A DNA stretch of 64,000 nucleotides from a bacterium (lineage in GTDB: Bacteria; Verrucomicrobiota; Kiritimatiellia; CAIKKV01; CAITUY01). The notes under the pieces were generated by a model. It did not search any database, was not told the origin of the DNA, and was given only the letters and a program-made list of their open reading frames with translations. The position numbers were made by a program, and so were the translations under genes. This document shows positions 53,039 through 62,361 of the stretch, one piece after another (position 1 is the stretch's first letter; each line of letters begins with the position of its first letter). The stretch covers positions 99,846 through 163,845 of the forward strand of contig JBAXWB010000008.1 of NCBI GenBank assembly GCA_037128595.1, written 5' to 3'.

Positions 53039-54316
53039 TTATGATTTCTTATCTGTACTGCAATCCCAAATGATGTCATCCAGCACCTGGCTACGGTAAA
53101 CCTGCTTACCCCACGCCAGATCCTCTGGAAACATAAGCGAGCCGCCACCGCACCAGAGATCTCCGTTCTTGATGTGCTGAATTACGGCTCGTTGCAAAGC
53201 CGTCCCCGCGCTGGCCTTCTGTAAATCGAGAGGGGCATCCACAAAAGCCTGGCCAACCACCCCTTCATTCCGCCCACGAATAGGGTGCAGGTACATCTCC
53301 TGCTGAAACCGGACCATATTGGAGTCTGGCGCAAGGTAGTCTTGAAAGCGGGGATCCAGCATCCATGAATCGCAGGTCCAGGCCCGGACGGGGCGTTCCG
53401 GAAAATGTTTCGAAAAGAACAGGGACGCCGCCCGTACGGAGTCGCCGCACTGGGCGTAATCCATCTTCCCGCCGGCCGGAATATGCAGACTGAGAACAGG
53501 ATCGCCGGGGGCCAGAATCTGAACCCACTCCGCCCACGAAAGATGAACCGTCTGCCGGACAACCCGCCCCCCGGGCGTGACGGGATTCCCGCGGATGGGC
53601 ATTACGCGGAAGTCCAACGTCGACGTGAACGCCTGTGAATCGAAGATCCCGTTCACGCCGTCAAACTGGCCGTCCGTGCGGAAGTTGATTCCCGGCTCTG
53701 CGAGAAGGAGCACCCGGCGATCCCGGATATTGCGGAAAGCTCGGAAATCCTGCCGGAATGAATCGAACATGTACTGAAGGCGCCCGAGCCGGAAGAGACG
53801 CCCGGTAAAATGGCGACAGATCCAGTTGGCAGCGTTCAATCCCCAGCGTCCGGTGGTTTTCCGGTACATGTTCATCTTGAGCACCAAATCGGCGAGGGTA
53901 TCCACCTGTACGCTTTCCGGAATCTGCCGTTGCCGGTAAATCGCTTGAACATGCGGCAGGCCTGAAAGCATGATGATGGCGTAGAACATATCGGCGGCGA
54001 TGCCGAGGCTTGCCGGCAGCATCGGCCAGGACTGAAACTCCGGCTCCCGATCGTGCGTGAAGAAGAGCACGTGAGCGTGCCATGCCAGGCGCTCCAGCGC
54101 GGGATCAGCCCGCATTTGTTGTGCCGCCTGCAGGAACGCCTCGCCGAGCGCCGGCTCCATCTTCAAGGTGGCACAAGCGCTGCGGATGAACTCGTCTGCC
54201 AGGAAGAACAGGTTACCCGACCGATAGTCGGGTTCGGATACGTGCCAGCTATCGCTCCAGTGCTGTGGAGGGGCAAAGTTCAGGTGTTCGAATACAGATG
54301 GGAAGGAGTTGATCAT
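53039..54316 (-). CDS. GNAT-like acyltransferase (NAT_N/GNAT_C type)
   Basis: A 425-residue protein of the family with a helical NAT_N half (about 30-165: LADEFIRSACATLKMEPALGEAF and LPASLGIAADMFYAIIMLSGL) and a GNAT_C half (about 175-320: FRLGRLQYMFDSF, LHIPAGGKMDYAQCGDSVRAASLFFSKHFP, then WTCDSWMLDPRF). These patterns fit the family, whose substrate is unknown. The HIPAGG and CDSWMLDP blocks are its best-conserved parts. The ATG overlaps the stop of the SGNH gene (ATGA). It may acylate a sugar, amine or protein in the catabolic block. Confidence 0.75.
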   Translation of the reverse strand: MINSFPSVFEHLNFAPPQHWSDSWHVSEPDYRSGNLFFLADEFIRSACATLKMEPALGEAFLQAAQQMRADPALERLAWHAHVLFFTHDREPEFQSWPMLPASLGIAADMFYAIIMLSGLPHVQAIYRQRQIPESVQVDTLADLVLKMNMYRKTTGRWGLNAANWICRHFTGRLFRLGRLQYMFDSFRQDFRAFRNIRDRRVLLLAEPGINFRTDGQFDGVNGIFDSQAFTSTLDFRVMPIRGNPVTPGGRVVRQTVHLSWAEWVQILAPGDPVLSLHIPAGGKMDYAQCGDSVRAASLFFSKHFPERPVRAWTCDSWMLDPRFQDYLAPDSNMVRFQQEMYLHPIRGRNEGVVGQAFVDAPLDLQKASAGTALQRAVIQHIKNGDLWCGGGSLMFPEDLAWGKQVYRSQVLDDIIWDCSTDKKS

Positions 54317-55083
54317 TTAGCAATGTCCTTCTTGCCCCGCCCATTATTCAGTTTCACAATTTCATTGATCAGCAGGTCGGCCACAATACGGTGTCCTTTA
54401 TCGTTGGGGTGCATCCCATCCAAAAGAAGGTCTTTGATATTCTGGTTCTTCACTTTTCCATAAGCTGAAAAGACCGCATAAACATCCACGAGCGGAATCT
54501 TCCGCTTTTCAGCCAGTTGTCGAGCAGCCTGCGCGTATTCGCGAAGCATCACGTTGAAGCCCTCGGGATCATCCGGCAAATAAGGGGCCTTTCCGTAAGT
54601 GCTTTTCATCAAGGGAGTCCAATAGATCGGATTCGGCGTCATGAGAATGACACGGCAGTTCCGGGTCTTCAGCGTCTCCACGAAATTTTCCAGATTTCGG
54701 ATGTATTGGTCCTTTGAAACACGAGATTCCCTGGCGGGAGGATTTTCCCAGACATCAACGGCTGAATCATTGATGCCAAACTGGATCACAACCAGATCCG
54801 GCTGTTTTTCAAGCACATCCTTCTCAAAACGGCCCGCCGCATGTTGTGTTGTATTTCCACCGATTCCGGCATTGATGATCTCCGCCGGAATGCCCCTTGC
54901 CGGAAGTTCATCCGCTAGAAGGTTGGCGTAAATCTCCAATTTTCCGCGGACCGCGGTAGTGGAGTCTCCAAAAACCACAATCGTCTGAATCTTCATTTTT
55001 TCCATATTCCCCCCAGCCAGGCCATTAATCGCGAAAAAGACAGGCACCCCTATCCAAATCCCAATCAGAGCAGATAACTTCAT
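54313..55083 (-). CDS. SGNH/GDSL hydrolase with signal peptide
   Basis: An exported esterase: residues 1-24 form a signal peptide (ALIGIWIGVPVFFAINGLAGG). Blocks FGDSTTAV (Ser41), GIGGNTT, FGINDS and DGMHPNDKGH are complete, so it is likely active. The second SGNH enzyme of the operon has no signal peptide, so the pair may act on the two sides of the membrane. The gene overlaps the acyltransferase gene by 4 nt and lies 25 nt after the second GH10-like gene. Likely removes acetyl or similar groups from the glycan outside the cytoplasm. Confidence 0.9.
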   Translation of the reverse strand: MKLSALIGIWIGVPVFFAINGLAGGNMEKMKIQTIVVFGDSTTAVRGKLEIYANLLADELPARGIPAEIINAGIGGNTTQHAAGRFEKDVLEKQPDLVVIQFGINDSAVDVWENPPARESRVSKDQYIRNLENFVETLKTRNCRVILMTPNPIYWTPLMKSTYGKAPYLPDDPEGFNVMLREYAQAARQLAEKRKIPLVDVYAVFSAYGKVKNQNIKDLLLDGMHPNDKGHRIVADLLINEIVKLNNGRGKKDIAK

Positions 55084-55108
55084 ATAAACTTTCTATATTC
55101 TTTGAAAA

Positions 55109-56833
55109 TCAAGCAAATGCTGTTGCGGGCGGGAATTTATCGACACGTAACCCGCCAATTTCAATCAGCGGGTTTTCCTGGGCTGGTCGGCAATTATGCC
55201 AGATTTTCTGGATTTCCGGATCGTCCAACCGGGCGCCCGCCATGCACTCCTCGTTGTCCCAGCGGCAGACGCCGGTGGCTCCGGCCTCGTAATACAGGTG
55301 GGTGCGTTGGCGCAAGGTCGCCAGGGATTCCGGGTGCATGTAGTCGCCAAGACAAGGAATCAGCTTCGTCGCCGTGCCCTTGAGCGCACCCGCGTAGGCG
55401 GCGATGTCAAGCCAGCCATTGGGTTGTGTGATGAGTGTGTCGCCGATGCGGTCGGTGTGGTCATGCACAGGGTACGGCATGACCACGTCCACGAGTCCCT
55501 CTTTCGCCCAGGCCTCCACATCGATACCATAGGCCAGGTTCCACTCCAGGCACGGACCGCCTTGCACGCTCAGTTCCCGCCGCTTCACGAGCGCCGTGGG
55601 TCCCTTGGCGTCCAGCATGGCCCGCAACTCGCGGATCCAGACCGTCATAAACTCCGCCCATACCTTGCGCAGGCGTGGGTCGGTCTCCGTGAAGTCGCGC
55701 GCCTCGAGGTCGTACAATTCCCGGAAGCGCGTGCGTACCGGCTCCTCGTAGCGCGCCAGCGCGAATCCCCGGGCGAAGAGAATGGTAACGCCGTCGGCGC
55801 CCCGATCCAATGCCTCTTCGAACATCGCCTGGATCTGCGCGCGGACCGCCGGGAAAGCCACGCTCAAGGTGCTCAGGGGCGTACCATTAGTTTCCAGACA
55901 GCGGTACTCGGGGTGGGACACGAAGAAGGACGACCGCCACAGTTGGTCATAGGGCGGCATGGCATGGACCCACCCTTGCGGGCGAATCGACATCCAAAAG
56001 CGTTTCCCGAGCTGGTGGGCTTTATCAATGCATTGTTGCAGGAAATCGTTGCCGGAGTGAACGCACCACGCCTTCAGGCGGGGTGGGAGCATCCAGGCAT
56101 CCGCTTGTGACGACGTCAAGACGGTTGAAGGATAGGAAAAACCCTTGCCAGCACCGAGCACCGCATTGTTGAAGCAGGCAGCATCCCACTCGTGCGCGGC
56201 AAAACGCTCGCTGAAAAACGGCGGCCTATCGTTGGAGCAGAGCAGCAACGGCCGATGGCGGCGTGTGGCGGCGGTCAGGGCTTCCTCGGCGCGCAACGGC
56301 ACGGCGCGCACGGCATACAGGGCCGCATGGCCACCAACGTTCCGTCCACGGTTCCAGCCGCCGAAGCGGACTTCCAAATCGCGACCGGTCAGGTCGGCCA
56401 GCATCCAGGGCTCCTCGCACAGGCGGCCCCGGGTGCCGGTCGATTCGTCGGGAACGTAAGAGCAGTTGGCATCCGCGACGAGACGCCACGAGTCATCTCC
56501 GGTCAGGCGCGCTTCGATATGCGTATCACCACCGGACGCATGGGCGATGACGAGGTAGAGCGCGTGCCACCCGGTGCGTCCGAGCGGGATGCGTAACGGC
56601 GCGGCGTCCGCAGAGACCGTGCGCAACATAGTCCCCTCGTAGAGCTGGCTGCGATAGGGCAGCGCCTGCCATTTGCCGGCGGGCGGTTGACTTCGTTCCT
56701 GACGGTCCACCCGGGCGCCGCTATCCGTCCATGCCTCTGCGGGCAATGCGCAACGCATATCGGTGATCAGCAACTCGGCAGATTCCTTAACAGCTCCCGA
56801 CTGCCGCGACTGCAATTCATTCTCTTTATGCAT
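55109..56833 (-). CDS. GH10-like putative glycosidase, copy 2 of a tandem pair
   Basis: A 574-residue protein. Residues about 15-200 are a beta domain (APLRIPLGRTGWHALYL, IEARLTGDDSWRLV, MLADLTGRDLEVRFGG). Residues about 210-560 form a barrel of the family-10-like putative glycosyl hydrolase kind (CIDKAHQLGKRFWMSIRPQ, LSVAFPAVRAQIQAMFEEAL, RGADGVTILFARG, WAKEGLVDVVMPYP). A catalytic pair cannot be assigned. No signal peptide. It is clearly a paralog of the gene just upstream, with which it shares motif order throughout. Substrate unknown. Confidence 0.7.
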   Translation of the reverse strand: MHKENELQSRQSGAVKESAELLITDMRCALPAEAWTDSGARVDRQERSQPPAGKWQALPYRSQLYEGTMLRTVSADAAPLRIPLGRTGWHALYLVIAHASGGDTHIEARLTGDDSWRLVADANCSYVPDESTGTRGRLCEEPWMLADLTGRDLEVRFGGWNRGRNVGGHAALYAVRAVPLRAEEALTAATRRHRPLLLCSNDRPPFFSERFAAHEWDAACFNNAVLGAGKGFSYPSTVLTSSQADAWMLPPRLKAWCVHSGNDFLQQCIDKAHQLGKRFWMSIRPQGWVHAMPPYDQLWRSSFFVSHPEYRCLETNGTPLSTLSVAFPAVRAQIQAMFEEALDRGADGVTILFARGFALARYEEPVRTRFRELYDLEARDFTETDPRLRKVWAEFMTVWIRELRAMLDAKGPTALVKRRELSVQGGPCLEWNLAYGIDVEAWAKEGLVDVVMPYPVHDHTDRIGDTLITQPNGWLDIAAYAGALKGTATKLIPCLGDYMHPESLATLRQRTHLYYEAGATGVCRWDNEECMAGARLDDPEIQKIWHNCRPAQENPLIEIGGLRVDKFPPATAFA

Positions 56834-56861
56834 AGGTTCCTCTTATGAATGTAATGGCAAT

Positions 56862-58622
56862 CTAATACCCAATGCCTGGCGCGTTCCTGGACATACAGAC
56901 ATCCGCCATGGATTCCATCGTATTGCCCTGTGGCGGCAAATAGTGTGCGCACCAGAGTCGCATCAGGTCGGGATTTTCAAGACCCGCGCCGGCAAGCGCC
57001 ACGTCCTCCTCCGCACAGCAAAGGCCATCGGCGCCCGCCGAATAGTAACCGTCTGCGGTTCTCAGGAACTTATCACGCGGCGGCACCGAAATGCCACTGC
57101 CACCATATCGGGAGAAACGGTCTCCGTAGTGCCCTACGCAGGGGATAACCTGCATGGCCGTGCCAGCAACTGCTGCATGATAGGCTGGAACATCAACCGG
57201 CCCGTCCGCCAGCTCGCCAGGCTGCGGCCACGGCGTCATAGCGACGGTAAACGGCGTGCGGCGCGGGAAAGGCATGACCACATCGACAAGCCCCTCGCGT
57301 GCCCAGGCCGCAATATCCAGCCCCAGCCGCCGGTTCCACGCCAAATTCGGACCGGTTATGACCGCCAATTCACGGCGTTTGGCCAGTGCCGTCGGTCCCG
57401 CCTGATCGAGCAAGCGGCGCAGTTCGCGCAGCCACTGGGTCACGAATTCCGCCCAGACCTCCTGCAAGCGTTCGTCCGTCTCGGGGACACCACACACCTC
57501 CACGCCGAACCGCTCCTTGAACCGCGTCTGAACCGGCGCCTCATATTGCACCAGTGGATGTCCGCGATGGCAGGAGATTAGCACCCCGTCTGCCCCACGT
57601 TCCATGGGTTCGGCCAGCATCGTACCGAGCCGCTCCCGCACCGGAGGAAAGGCCACGCTCAATTGCCCGAGCGCCTGCCCCTCGGCATCCAGGCAACGAA
57701 ACTCCGGATGGGCCGTGAAGAAGGGCGAGCGAAAGACCTGATGCAGTGGTGGTGGTGCCACCCACGCCTGCGGACGCAACCCCATCCAGAACCGCTTGCT
57801 ATGCTTGTGCGCGCGGTCAATTGCCCCTTGCAACGGGTCTTCACCGCGGGCAATCATGGCATGCACTTCACGCAAAATCGGCTGCCAGCGGAAGTTGTCC
57901 GCCACATCCCACGCGCCCTCCCCGGCCAATGCGCCTACCTTCGACGGCCACAGGACGACATCGGTTCCCGGATGGTCGTAATAGACTGTGTCCCAGGCAC
58001 CGTCGTCGAACCGGTCGCCATAGTAGGGAGGCAAGGCCGCGCAGCCATGCACCAGACGCCGGCGTTGCCGTGTGGTCAGCGCCGACACGTCCTCGGGCCG
58101 CACCGGAGTGGCGCGCACCGAGAACACCGCACAATACCAACCGACTTGATGGGAATGGAGGTCAACCGGATAACGGATCTCCAAATCGCGGCCGGTGAGA
58201 TCCGCGAACTTCCAGGGAAGTTCGTGCAATGGCTGCGGACCCGCCAACAGCCCATTGCTCCCTTGCGCCTCTAACTGATGCCTGTGACGGCAATTACTCT
58301 CGATCAAATCCCAGCGTGTATCGCCAGTCAATCGCGCCTCCACGATCAGATCCCACGGCAGATTGCTCATGCCGATGGAGATCGCATGCCAGCCCGTGCG
58401 ACCCAGCGGAATGCGGATCGGTGCAGCATCGGGGAAGATAGTCCAAAGCAGGCTGCCGCTGTACGCCGTGGATTTGTAGTCGATGATCCGCCATTTGCCC
58501 GCCGATGGCATACTCATCGGTTTCGTGACATTGCTGTCGGCATCTGTCCAGGCGTTGGCCGGCAAGGCACAACGCAGGTCGGCAATCAGTAATTCAGTTT
58601 GCATAACGGTCATGTCCTTCAC
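56862..58622 (-). CDS. GH10-like putative glycosidase, copy 1 of a tandem pair
   Basis: The upstream paralog, 586 residues, with the same two parts: beta domain (APIRIPLGRTGWHAISI, VEARLTGDTRWDLI, FADLTGRDLEIRYPV) and barrel (AIDRAHKHSKRFWMGLRPQ, LSVAFPPVRERLGTMLAEPM, RGADGVLISCHRG, WAREGLVDVVMPFP). The GTG at 58622 overlaps the previous stop as GTGA. An ATG at 58604, with AAGGA 10 nt upstream, is a good alternative and would remove six residues. It differs from copy 2 most in the loops after the beta domain, which suggests related but different substrates. Confidence 0.7.
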   Translation of the reverse strand: MKDMTVMQTELLIADLRCALPANAWTDADSNVTKPMSMPSAGKWRIIDYKSTAYSGSLLWTIFPDAAPIRIPLGRTGWHAISIGMSNLPWDLIVEARLTGDTRWDLIESNCRHRHQLEAQGSNGLLAGPQPLHELPWKFADLTGRDLEIRYPVDLHSHQVGWYCAVFSVRATPVRPEDVSALTTRQRRRLVHGCAALPPYYGDRFDDGAWDTVYYDHPGTDVVLWPSKVGALAGEGAWDVADNFRWQPILREVHAMIARGEDPLQGAIDRAHKHSKRFWMGLRPQAWVAPPPLHQVFRSPFFTAHPEFRCLDAEGQALGQLSVAFPPVRERLGTMLAEPMERGADGVLISCHRGHPLVQYEAPVQTRFKERFGVEVCGVPETDERLQEVWAEFVTQWLRELRRLLDQAGPTALAKRRELAVITGPNLAWNRRLGLDIAAWAREGLVDVVMPFPRRTPFTVAMTPWPQPGELADGPVDVPAYHAAVAGTAMQVIPCVGHYGDRFSRYGGSGISVPPRDKFLRTADGYYSAGADGLCCAEEDVALAGAGLENPDLMRLWCAHYLPPQGNTMESMADVCMSRNAPGIGY

Positions 58623-61600
58623 TGGTTCAACGGCTGGAAACTTTTTCCGTCGATCTGCAGGCGCACACTCTCGCCGGCGGGGATCTTGACCGTGCCCGTC
58701 ATGCCGCAGAAGAGCGGCGCGTGCGCGGGCGAACGTACGGTGGTCTCGATGTCCTTGTCGGTGGGATTGTGCAGTTCAATGAAGGGCTTCTGGCCCTCGG
58801 CCTGACCATCCACCACAAGGGTGAGTTTCACTTCCTTGCGGTCGCACGTGAAGACATTGCCCACCCACATTTCGTTCTTCTGGTCGATCGGTTCCGTCAG
58901 CCAGGCTGTGCCAGCCGCATCCACCGGAATAAAGCGAAACCAGGGGCACTTGGTGCTGTATACGGCGACGCAACCGTTATTCTCGATACCCTGCACCCGG
59001 ACCGGCAGGTCAATGATGAGTGCCTGGGGTCCCAGGGAGAAGAGGGCTTCGCCCTTCTTTGCCGCCGCCGTGAAGAAGAAGACGGCATCCTTGCATTCAC
59101 CGACCTTCATCTCGACCGGATAGCCTGCCTGTCCTCCGCCAAAATTCAAGGCCTTGATCGTGTGCTCCAGAAGGGCATTGTCAAACTTGTCGTCTGCAAA
59201 GGTTCCGACCCCGAACCGATACTTAAGGACGGTTCCGGCCTTGATCACCTGGCCGTCCCGCCCCAGCCCGGCCTTAAATCCCTCGGTGGCAGGAAACCGC
59301 GCCTCATACGCAAAATCCATGTCCGCCGGAACCAGCAGGCCGAGATACCCCACCGGGGTCGTCATATACGCGGCGTAGCCACCGGGCCGAATGCGGCCCA
59401 TCATCCGTTCAGGCTTCTTCTCGTCACGAACCGCGGATATCTTTGTGACCCCGTCGGCATCGGTAACAATGAACATCGTGCCTATGTTTCTGGCCAGGTC
59501 CGTCGGGCAACGCGCATCGAACAGGGGAATCGGGAGAGTTCCCTGGAGCGTCACATCTTTTTTGAAGCGATACTCCCCCTCGTGCCAGATGATTCCACCC
59601 TTGTAGTCCTTGCGACCTTCCTTGCTACGGCGGTAATTCCAAGACACAAACATGTCCTCGCGCTCCATGGGTGCAAAGATCGTGTGGGTTCGGTCATAGA
59701 ACTCGAGGTCACCCACGTCGCGCGGCACCGTTGCCGCGGAGGGCGTGGGGCGTTGCGCGGTTTCGAAGCGTTCCGACAGGTGCGTCATGCGCATGGTGGC
59801 GATCTGGAGATTGTAATTGTTGATGCCTACGTCCATCAGGCGGCTGGGGATGGCGTTCAGTTTTGACGGATGCGGATACTCACCCCCCGCCTCCTTGAAA
59901 GTGATCAGGTCGTTGAGTTGCGCCCAAGGCTGAGGCACGCCCAGACCGAGACTGGAGGTGTCCCATCCTGTCAGGCTGTAGTCGTCGCCGTTGCGAAAAT
60001 CCTTGGCTGCGGGGAAGAACTCATTCCGGTCCGGAATCCAGCACATGGCGGTGGGGCCGAGAATGTTCAAGTTGTCGCCGCAACGGTAGAGGCCGCTCTT
60101 GTAGCAGAACATCTTGATGAGACTGGAGAAGGCACGCTGGCCCGCTGTATCGATGACTTCCAGCGTCAGATAGTGTTGCTGGTCATGCACGAGTTCGAAT
60201 TCCCGCTCCAGAAGTTTCTCACCGTGCCCCAGGAAGCGGCGGATGGTACCGCAGTCGGCGTCATGCACCTTGACTTCCGCAATGCCCTGGTCGGAGCGTA
60301 CCGCAAAACAGAGCCGGACGCGCTGCGCGCCGCGGATGTATTTCCAATTGGCTTCCATCTGCGAGTTATCGTTGGGCGAGAACCACATCAGCACGGACGG
60401 GCCCTGGCTCACAAATTGCCCCGCCGCCCGGGCTTTGTCTTCGGCACCGCAGCGCGTGTTCAGGGCTTCTCTGGCATTGTCCAAACTGTTGAACCCGGTG
60501 TAACAGAGGCTGGCCGCCGCAGCCACCTCGGACGGATCAGTGATGCGGGTGAACGACGAAACCACAGCGGAACGCATATCGCGCAAGCCAAAGAGAAAGT
60601 CCGCATAGTTGTCCGCAATAAGATTCCCGTGATCGTAGACCAACGGCAGATAATGAAAGAACCACCAGAGGTTTTCCGGGTGCGCCCCGTTTTTGCGGAG
60701 TTGCTGATAGTCCAGCAGGGCGGAACCTGTGAAGCCGCAGGCAATGTTGTATTGTCCGTAGAGGTTCACCTTTTTACCGTCCCACTGCACGTAGGTGCGC
60801 GTACGGTCCTTGAACGATGCGTCAGGGAAGACCAGTTTCTCGCCCCAGAAGGCCCAGCGGTTACCTATACCGTCAGTAAACTCGATCCCCGGACAGGCGT
60901 AGAAATCGCCCGCCTTGGAGGCCTCGGCGCAATCGGCCTTGAGTTTTGCCAAGGTCTCACCCGTCAACTTCTCCAGCGGATCGGCAAAGACCAGCACCTG
61001 CACCCCAGCCGCCTTGGCCGCCGCAACGTACTGGGCCACCGTGCCCTTGCCATCGCTGTAGGCGGTGTGCGCCCCGACCACGGCCCTGACTCTTTTCATG
61101 GCGGCGTATTCCGTCGAGAGGGCGGCAAGTTTATCTGGGGTCATGGCCGCAAATTTACCCTTACTCCAGTCGATACTTGCCGGAAAAGTCACCGGCTGGT
61201 AGGGATCCGGACGGTAGGTGCCGAATTCCGGAATGGCCAAGGCCGAAGCGGCCAGCCAGCGATAGGCGTTCATCTGCAGTTTCATGCCCTGGCTGGGGCG
61301 GCTGGCATCGGGATCGCCCTTGCTTTCCACAATCTGCGACCAAAGGGGATTGCCATAGTTATTGCCAGCGAAAATAGGCGAAAGGGGATAGCAGACCACC
61401 CGACCTTTGCCGAAAGTGCGTACGGCCAGAACGGGCGGTTCGCTTGCACAGGAACCTTCTTTTCCGATATTTATCCCATTCTCACCCCTGGAAAGATCTA
61501 CTTGGTAGCTTTTAGCCTCTTTCTCGCCCCTGACAATTACCTGCCATTCCGGTGCATATTTCATGGCCACGAGCCCAGCCGCTGGCACCTGACCATGCAG

Positions 61601-62227
61601 CGGCAGACAAAGGCCCGAAACCCCTTCCGTCACAGGATGAGGCAGGATGTTGCGGGTGAACCAGAAGGTCGCTTTGCCAATTGTCTTTCCTTCGAAGGCG
61701 CGGGTCTTGTCGAATAGTCCCTCGTGCAGGATCTCCAGTCCGAAGGGGGCCAGCACCAGGTTCCAGTATTTCTCATCGTCTCCACCCGGATACCGTACGG
61801 GTTGAGGTTGTACAAATAATCCGCCGCCCTCCTGCACGTAGCGCATCAGGGCCTTGCCCACAACCTCGGCGCGTTTCAGGAACTGATCGTCGAGTTTGTA
61901 TACGCCTTCGGGGGACGTGCCAAAAGCTATCACATGATATTTCCTGAAGGTCTGATACAGTTGCTCTTCCGTCCAGTTCTCACGGCACAACCCGCTTGCG
62001 TCAAACAGTGATGCCTGGATGTTGTTCTCTGTGAATAGCGGGATGCGCCGGTCGAATCTCATGAATTCCACATTGTACTTGGCCGCATCACCTGAGCCCA
62101 GGCCGAGGACAACCTTGGGCTTGGCCTCCGCCGCCCCAGCAAAAGTTGCCATAGCGAGCAGCAATCCAAGGATCGCACAAAGCAATTTTTTTTCTGTAAA
62201 AGCGATGGTTTGAAGGACGGGTCTCAT
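58619..62227 (-). CDS. Large secreted protein with GATase-like and degenerate PHP-like domains
   Basis: A signal peptide (LLCAILGLLLAMATFAGAAEA, cut near 35) begins a 1202-residue protein. Residues about 36-330 look like a glutamine-amidotransferase-like fold of the kind found in secreted glycan proteins (RYVQEGGGLFVQPQP, FGKGRVVCYPLSP). Residues about 375-560 resemble a PHP domain (GAHTAYSDGKGTVAQYVAAAKAAGVQVLVFADP, then CPGIEFTDG), but HTAYSD replaces the metal-binding HxHSD and DP replaces DH, so metal binding is doubtful. The C-terminal 600 residues are beta-rich and not recognised. AAGGAG lies 6 nt before the ATG. Role in glycan handling is inferred from context. Confidence 0.65.
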   Translation of the reverse strand: MRPVLQTIAFTEKKLLCAILGLLLAMATFAGAAEAKPKVVLGLGSGDAAKYNVEFMRFDRRIPLFTENNIQASLFDASGLCRENWTEEQLYQTFRKYHVIAFGTSPEGVYKLDDQFLKRAEVVGKALMRYVQEGGGLFVQPQPVRYPGGDDEKYWNLVLAPFGLEILHEGLFDKTRAFEGKTIGKATFWFTRNILPHPVTEGVSGLCLPLHGQVPAAGLVAMKYAPEWQVIVRGEKEAKSYQVDLSRGENGINIGKEGSCASEPPVLAVRTFGKGRVVCYPLSPIFAGNNYGNPLWSQIVESKGDPDASRPSQGMKLQMNAYRWLAASALAIPEFGTYRPDPYQPVTFPASIDWSKGKFAAMTPDKLAALSTEYAAMKRVRAVVGAHTAYSDGKGTVAQYVAAAKAAGVQVLVFADPLEKLTGETLAKLKADCAEASKAGDFYACPGIEFTDGIGNRWAFWGEKLVFPDASFKDRTRTYVQWDGKKVNLYGQYNIACGFTGSALLDYQQLRKNGAHPENLWWFFHYLPLVYDHGNLIADNYADFLFGLRDMRSAVVSSFTRITDPSEVAAAASLCYTGFNSLDNAREALNTRCGAEDKARAAGQFVSQGPSVLMWFSPNDNSQMEANWKYIRGAQRVRLCFAVRSDQGIAEVKVHDADCGTIRRFLGHGEKLLEREFELVHDQQHYLTLEVIDTAGQRAFSSLIKMFCYKSGLYRCGDNLNILGPTAMCWIPDRNEFFPAAKDFRNGDDYSLTGWDTSSLGLGVPQPWAQLNDLITFKEAGGEYPHPSKLNAIPSRLMDVGINNYNLQIATMRMTHLSERFETAQRPTPSAATVPRDVGDLEFYDRTHTIFAPMEREDMFVSWNYRRSKEGRKDYKGGIIWHEGEYRFKKDVTLQGTLPIPLFDARCPTDLARNIGTMFIVTDADGVTKISAVRDEKKPERMMGRIRPGGYAAYMTTPVGYLGLLVPADMDFAYEARFPATEGFKAGLGRDGQVIKAGTVLKYRFGVGTFADDKFDNALLEHTIKALNFGGGQAGYPVEMKVGECKDAVFFFTAAAKKGEALFSLGPQALIIDLPVRVQGIENNGCVAVYSTKCPWFRFIPVDAAGTAWLTEPIDQKNEMWVGNVFTCDRKEVKLTLVVDGQAEGQKPFIELHNPTDKDIETTVRSPAHAPLFCGMTGTVKIPAGESVRLQIDGKSFQPLNQ

Positions 62228-62284
62228 TGGGTCTCCTTAGGGCAAATAGGTTTTGGAAGTTGCCCATTCTTCATCGCCGTCCGC

Positions 62285-62319
62285 GAGAAGTCACTCACGA
62301 GCCTCATGAGCGACTCCTC
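62285..62319. promoter_or_regulatory. Near-perfect 17-bp inverted repeat between two secreted-protein genes
   Basis: Arms 62285-62301 and 62303-62319 are 17 nt each with a single central base. In the minus-strand RNA all 17 positions pair, three of them as G-U. It lies in the 134-nt gap between the SUMF1-like gene and the 1202-residue gene, with no T-run after it. It could be an RNA-processing site that sets different levels for the two genes, or an operator. Confidence 0.6.
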
Positions 62320-62361
62320 GTCCGGGCGCAATCAGATACCAAGCGCGACTTCCCTGCCGGA

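Noticed and set aside
59870..61717. A 615-codon open frame on the plus strand opposite the 1202-residue gene
   Set aside because: It lies fully opposite a gene with a signal peptide, good ribosome site and coupled downstream start. Its translation has no domain likeness; long antisense frames are expected in this codon usage.
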